From: an uncultured Oscillospiraceae bacterium
GTDB lineage: Bacteria > Bacillota > Clostridia > Oscillospirales > Oscillospiraceae
Length of the DNA: 16,754 nucleotides
NCBI GenBank assembly: GCA_910579485.1
Contig: CAJTVO010000078.1
Coordinates: 1-16,754 of the forward strand
Reading direction: 5' to 3'
In this document: piece by piece, positions 13,553-16,754 of the stretch
Layout of the letters: each line of letters begins with the position of its first letter
How positions within the stretch are numbered: position 1 is the first letter of the stretch
Notes under the pieces: model-generated
Told to the model about the DNA's origin: nothing
What the model saw: the letters and a program-made list of their open reading frames with translations, nothing else
Database searches by the model: none
Position numbers and translations under genes: made by a program

Positions 13553-14827
13553 ATGGAGTATACATATCTTTTTGGGTATCCTAATGTCCGACGGTCAATT
13601 GATATCTCTGAATCTCTTAAGGATATGCAGACCGGCGAAAAGTATCAGGTCAATTATCGGGGGAAATATCGTCCACTTCCTGTAATTGAAGTACCTATCG
13701 AGCTTCCGGTATATCGAATTGAAAATATCCGGACCAAGAGTTTGCAGAAGCAGTGGCTCGCTCTGCATAAAGAACTTCCAAGAGATTTATTTGTCAACGA
13801 TCCATTTTCTATCGAATCTCAGGAAGCGCAGCATCAAATCCTAAAATTGCTTGTAGATAAGGAAAACCTTTTTAAAACATTTAAAGAGAACGATAAACTT
13901 CAGCAAACTGACCCTCTAATATGTTCAAGTGATGGAATTATTGTAAATGGAAACCGGCGTCTCTGCGCATGGCGCGAACTGTATTACAACAATAGAACAA
14001 AGTATGCGCACTTTCAAACTGTTCGCGTGGCTGTGCTGCCGGATAGTGATCCTCAGGGAATGTATGATCTTGAAGTCTCGCTGCAAATTCATTCGGATAT
14101 GAAAGCAGAGTATGTGTGGCACGCAATTGCAGCCGACTATCAGGAAAAATTTGATCTAGGAATTGACATAAATGTTTTGGCCGATAAGCAAAACAAAAAA
14201 CCGGAAGAGATACATACATATATTGAATGCTACAATTATGCTGCACAATATCTGGAGTCTATTGGTCACCCAGATGAATGGATGTTGGTCGATAAGCAGT
14301 GGGAGGCATTTAAAAAAATCATTGCAGGGCGGCGCAGCCTTATAAACCCCGGAGATAAAGAGCTGTTTCAGGAAGTCACAAAAGCTATCCTTCAAACGCC
14401 TGTTGTGGGCGACCGCCTGTATAATCAGATCCCCAAGGTCGTTTCGCATCTTGCAGTAATTGCACCTAAATTACAAGAAGTATTTGGCATTGCTATACAA
14501 GAGGAGAGCGATGATGATCTAGCCCTCCTAATTGGCGGTGATACAAATGGCGAAAAAACCACAAGCGCACAAATAGCCGAGGGGCTCCGAGCAGCGGACG
14601 ATCCCGTCTTAATAGTCCAAACGGTAAAAGCAGTTCTTGATACGGCAGATGCCCTTGAAAATGAAAAAAGGAAAAAGAACTACGTTTTTGACTTGGTCAT
14701 GAGAGCAGCAACTCTTCTCACAAATGCAGTATCAAATTTAGATGATTCAATGAGCAAAGATGGTGTAGGGAAGCAAATTGAAAATATCGAAGGAGCATGT
14801 GCCGCCCTTAAGGATTGGATCAAATAG
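13553..14827 (+). CDS. ParB/sulfiredoxin-fold protein of a probable defence operon
   Basis: A 424-residue protein whose first ~170 residues look like a ParB N-terminal (ParB/Srx) fold. The clearest mark is DGIIVNGNRRLCAWREL, where GNRR (133-136) corresponds to the GERR nucleotide-binding box of ParB. Proteins with this fold act as CTP- or ATP-dependent DNA clamps, or as nucleases and adapters (family knowledge); which applies here is not visible. The remainder is mostly helical, with an acidic patch (EESDDD) and a C-terminal helical region. I start at ATG 13553 because GGAGG (13541-13545) is 7 bases upstream. A frame from 13481 adds 24 residues (ending CHGGWI) without a binding site. The next gene begins 2 bases after its stop, so it is tightly coupled to the SNF2 ATPase. 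It could be the target-recognition or loading subunit (inference). Confidence 0.8.
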   Translation: MEYTYLFGYPNVRRSIDISESLKDMQTGEKYQVNYRGKYRPLPVIEVPIELPVYRIENIRTKSLQKQWLALHKELPRDLFVNDPFSIESQEAQHQILKLLVDKENLFKTFKENDKLQQTDPLICSSDGIIVNGNRRLCAWRELYYNNRTKYAHFQTVRVAVLPDSDPQGMYDLEVSLQIHSDMKAEYVWHAIAADYQEKFDLGIDINVLADKQNKKPEEIHTYIECYNYAAQYLESIGHPDEWMLVDKQWEAFKKIIAGRRSLINPGDKELFQEVTKAILQTPVVGDRLYNQIPKVVSHLAVIAPKLQEVFGIAIQEESDDDLALLIGGDTNGEKTTSAQIAEGLRAADDPVLIVQTVKAVLDTADALENEKRKKNYVFDLVMRAATLLTNAVSNLDDSMSKDGVGKQIENIEGACAALKDWIK

Positions 14828-14829
14828 AT

Positions 14830-16653
14830 ATGAATGTTGAAATTGATTATTTAGCATATACAGAGCAAGTTAATATTTCAAACGATGCATCTGACAGGAG
14901 AAATTGGAGGGCACTGTATGGATTTATTTGTGACTATCTGCCCATGGCCTTTATTTCGTACTCGGATTGGAATATTACTTTTCCATGGAGATATTTTTTG
15001 TCCTTAAAAGGCTTTTTGGGACAATATTTTTTAGCACACCGCAGCCTTTACAAAGTCTCCTTTTCAGATGCTGCAAAAGCAATGTTGAAAACTGCAAACG
15101 ATACCTCCTACAGTGCAGCACTTTTACTACCCCCCCGCAACAGGGAAGACATCGAAAAACGGCTCGCTGAAGCAGGTTTTATTCGTAAATTAACAGACAA
15201 CCAGCTTCAAAATCTGATAAAAATATCCCATTTACCGGGAGCCGCAACATTTTCCGTCCCTGGTGCAGGTAAAACTACAGAAGCTCTGGCATTTTTCTTC
15301 ATAAATACCGTTGAAACCGATAGGCTGTTGGTCGTCGCACCCAAAAATGCTTTTGGTGCGTGGGAGGAGCAGTTAGCTGCCTGCGTGGGAGAGACGCACG
15401 GAAAATTTGTTCGTTTGCGGGGTGGAGAAACATCCATTCAAGCAGCTTTGCAGGCAAAGCCAAAGTTTATGCTCATCACTTATGATCAACTTCCTCGTGT
15501 AAAGGATGCAGTGATCGAATTGCTTGCACCTGGAAACGTTTGTATGTTTCTTGATGAAAGCCACCGCATAAAAGGCGGGAAGCAGGTCAAGCGTGCGGAT
15601 GCCGTTTTAGAGTTAGCACATCTACCCAAGCGAAAATTAATTATAACGGGTACCCCCATGCCACAAAGCCCTAAAGACCTGATCGCACAATTTCTATTCT
15701 TGTATCCTACAAAAGATGTACACGAAGCCACCGTAATTGACCTGATCCAGCCGATCTATGTTAGGACTACAAAAGGGCAGCTTAATATTCCAGAGCTCAC
15801 GCATAAAGTTGTAACTGTAAATATGTCCCCGCTTCAGCGCAAAATATATGAAACGTTAAAATCTGAAATTCGCCGGCAACTCAATCCCGTTTTGTCGGAT
15901 TCCTCTCGATATGAACTGCGCCGTATCGGAAAGTGTGTAATGAAAGTCATGGAGTTCGTTTCTAATCCAGCACTTTTATCAAGTGATATGGAGTACGCTT
16001 TTGACCAAAGGATAGGCAGGCTTTTACTTGCATCTGACGGACCTAAAATTGATTATGTATGCAAACGCGCAAGAGAGCTTGCATCAAATAATCAAAAGGT
16101 ACTTATATGGTCCTCATTTGTTCAAAACGTTGAGCTGCTTGCGTTGAGGTTAAGCGATCTTGGCGCAGAATACATCCACGGTGGCGTAGACGCTGGGGAT
16201 GAGAACGACAATGATACACGTGAGGGAAAGATCAGACGTTTCCATGATGATCCATCTTGTAAAGTTTTGGTCGCAAACCCTGCAGCATGCGCCGAAGGGA
16301 TCAGCTTACACACCATATGCCAGTATGCAATTTATTTAGATCGCTCATTTAATACAGCACACTACTTACAATCGGAAGACCGCATTCATCGCCTGGGGCT
16401 TGAGGCTGATGCCCATCCTTGTGTGGAATTTGTTGAATGCGATCATTGTATTGATCAGGTGGTTCGGGAACGCCTTTCTCAGAAAGTCAATGCAATGGCC
16501 AGAGCGCTTAATGATCCCTCTCTAAATGTTACTATCCGTGAGATCAATTATGATGAAGAAGCTGATGATTTTGATAATTTGACTACAGATGATGCAAGAG
16601 CCGTTATTGATTATTTCTTCAGTGGTGAGCACTATGATCAGATTATCAGTTAA
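14830..16653 (+). CDS. SNF2-family DNA translocase/ATPase
   Basis: SF2 ATPase of the SNF2 group, which moves on double-stranded DNA without unwinding it (family knowledge). Motifs in order: VPGAGKTTEA (Lys148), FLDESHRIKGG (DESH, 242-245), TGTPMPQSP (273-281), KVLIWSSFVQN at the start of the second RecA fold, a motif V-like AEGISLH, and QSEDRIHRLG (from 514). DESH in place of DEAH is common in SNF2 proteins. The ~140 residues before motif I have no motif I know. The start is uncertain: ATG 14830, 2 bases after the ParB-like stop, gives 607 residues. TTG 14815 would overlap that gene by 13 bases but has its binding site directly against the codon. The protein is compact, and no nuclease domain is visible in it, so a separate nuclease would be expected. 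Confidence 0.92.
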   Translation: MNVEIDYLAYTEQVNISNDASDRRNWRALYGFICDYLPMAFISYSDWNITFPWRYFLSLKGFLGQYFLAHRSLYKVSFSDAAKAMLKTANDTSYSAALLLPPRNREDIEKRLAEAGFIRKLTDNQLQNLIKISHLPGAATFSVPGAGKTTEALAFFFINTVETDRLLVVAPKNAFGAWEEQLAACVGETHGKFVRLRGGETSIQAALQAKPKFMLITYDQLPRVKDAVIELLAPGNVCMFLDESHRIKGGKQVKRADAVLELAHLPKRKLIITGTPMPQSPKDLIAQFLFLYPTKDVHEATVIDLIQPIYVRTTKGQLNIPELTHKVVTVNMSPLQRKIYETLKSEIRRQLNPVLSDSSRYELRRIGKCVMKVMEFVSNPALLSSDMEYAFDQRIGRLLLASDGPKIDYVCKRARELASNNQKVLIWSSFVQNVELLALRLSDLGAEYIHGGVDAGDENDNDTREGKIRRFHDDPSCKVLVANPAACAEGISLHTICQYAIYLDRSFNTAHYLQSEDRIHRLGLEADAHPCVEFVECDHCIDQVVRERLSQKVNAMARALNDPSLNVTIREINYDEEADDFDNLTTDDARAVIDYFFSGEHYDQIIS

Positions 16654-16754
16654 TATTTTGACATCTAGTATCATTTTACTCCAGCGGATCGAGATGTATT
16701 CTTCTGCTTCACTTTCAGAACTTATCTATTCAAAAATTGCTTCAATTAGCACAG
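16634..16754 (+). CDS. Start of a further operon gene, cut off by the window
   Basis: ATG 16634 lies inside the last codons of the SNF2 gene in another frame and stays open to the window edge (40 codons), reading SVNILTSSIILLQRIEM and then SSASLSELIYSKIASIST. A GGTGAG lies 4 bases upstream. A second in-frame ATG is at 16694. Overlap with the stop of the previous gene suggests translational coupling. Too short to assign. By position it could be the effector or nuclease of the system (inference). Confidence 0.45.
   Translation, partial: MIRLSVNILTSSIILLQRIEMYSSASLSELIYSKIASIST

Noticed and set aside
12417..16653. Assignment of the right-hand operon to DISARM because of SNF2 plus methyltransferase
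   Set aside because: No DrmA-type helicase, DUF1998 (DrmB) or phospholipase D gene is seen, and DISARM has no ParB-like subunit.
1..16754. CRISPR arrays, tRNA or rRNA genes, insertion sequences
   Set aside because: No regularly spaced repeats, no cloverleaf-like or rRNA segments and no transposase frame were seen on either strand; the only mobile-element gene is the serine recombinase.

Overview
The window looks like chromosome of a high-GC, endospore-forming member of the Clostridia, plausibly an Oscillospiraceae-type gut bacterium (inference). The evidence is a recognisable SpoVT sporulation domain, strong AGGAGG-type ribosome binding sites, sigma-A style promoters with 17-base spacers, and TTG/GTG starts. 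Most of the window is GC-rich. From about 12,116 to the end it is visibly AT-richer, which marks a segment of different origin.

Layout. (1) 1-1526, minus strand: 5' part of typA/bipA, with its promoter. (2) 1785-3902, minus strand: a large serine recombinase whose reading frame runs, without a stop, into the last 150 residues of the sporulation regulator SpoVT. Only the first ~30 residues of SpoVT are missing, and they are nowhere else in this window. The simplest reading is a mobile element integrated inside spoVT, with its recombinase fused to the 3' part of the target gene. (3) 3903-4864: the control region of the recombinase (nested inverted repeats over its promoter), a small 86-residue minus-strand gene with its own terminator, then a divergent control region for sbcDC. 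(4) 4865-9344, plus strand: a 12-residue leader peptide, sbcD, sbcC and a Bcp-type peroxiredoxin, closed by a 17-bp terminator hairpin. (5) 9450-12115, plus strand: a consensus promoter, a MazG-fold NTP pyrophosphatase (COG4997 type) and a nuclease-helicase fusion. (6) 12209-16754, plus strand, AT-rich: a promoter, a beta-type DNA methyltransferase, a possible 33-codon ORF, a ParB-like protein, a SNF2-type ATPase and the start of another gene that leaves the window.

How the parts fit. SbcCD trims and cleaves hairpins and blocked DNA ends. The nuclease-helicase pair and the methyltransferase/ParB-like/SNF2 operon look like two adjacent defence or DNA-processing cassettes. The second resembles a multi-subunit modification system in which the restriction component may lie beyond the right edge. 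Whether sbcDC and both cassettes are cargo of the element in spoVT, or host genes next to a decayed element, cannot be decided without the flanks. The missing 5' part of spoVT is the marker that would settle it. The strongest novel points are the recombinase-SpoVT in-frame fusion and the methyltransferase/ParB-like/SNF2 operon.
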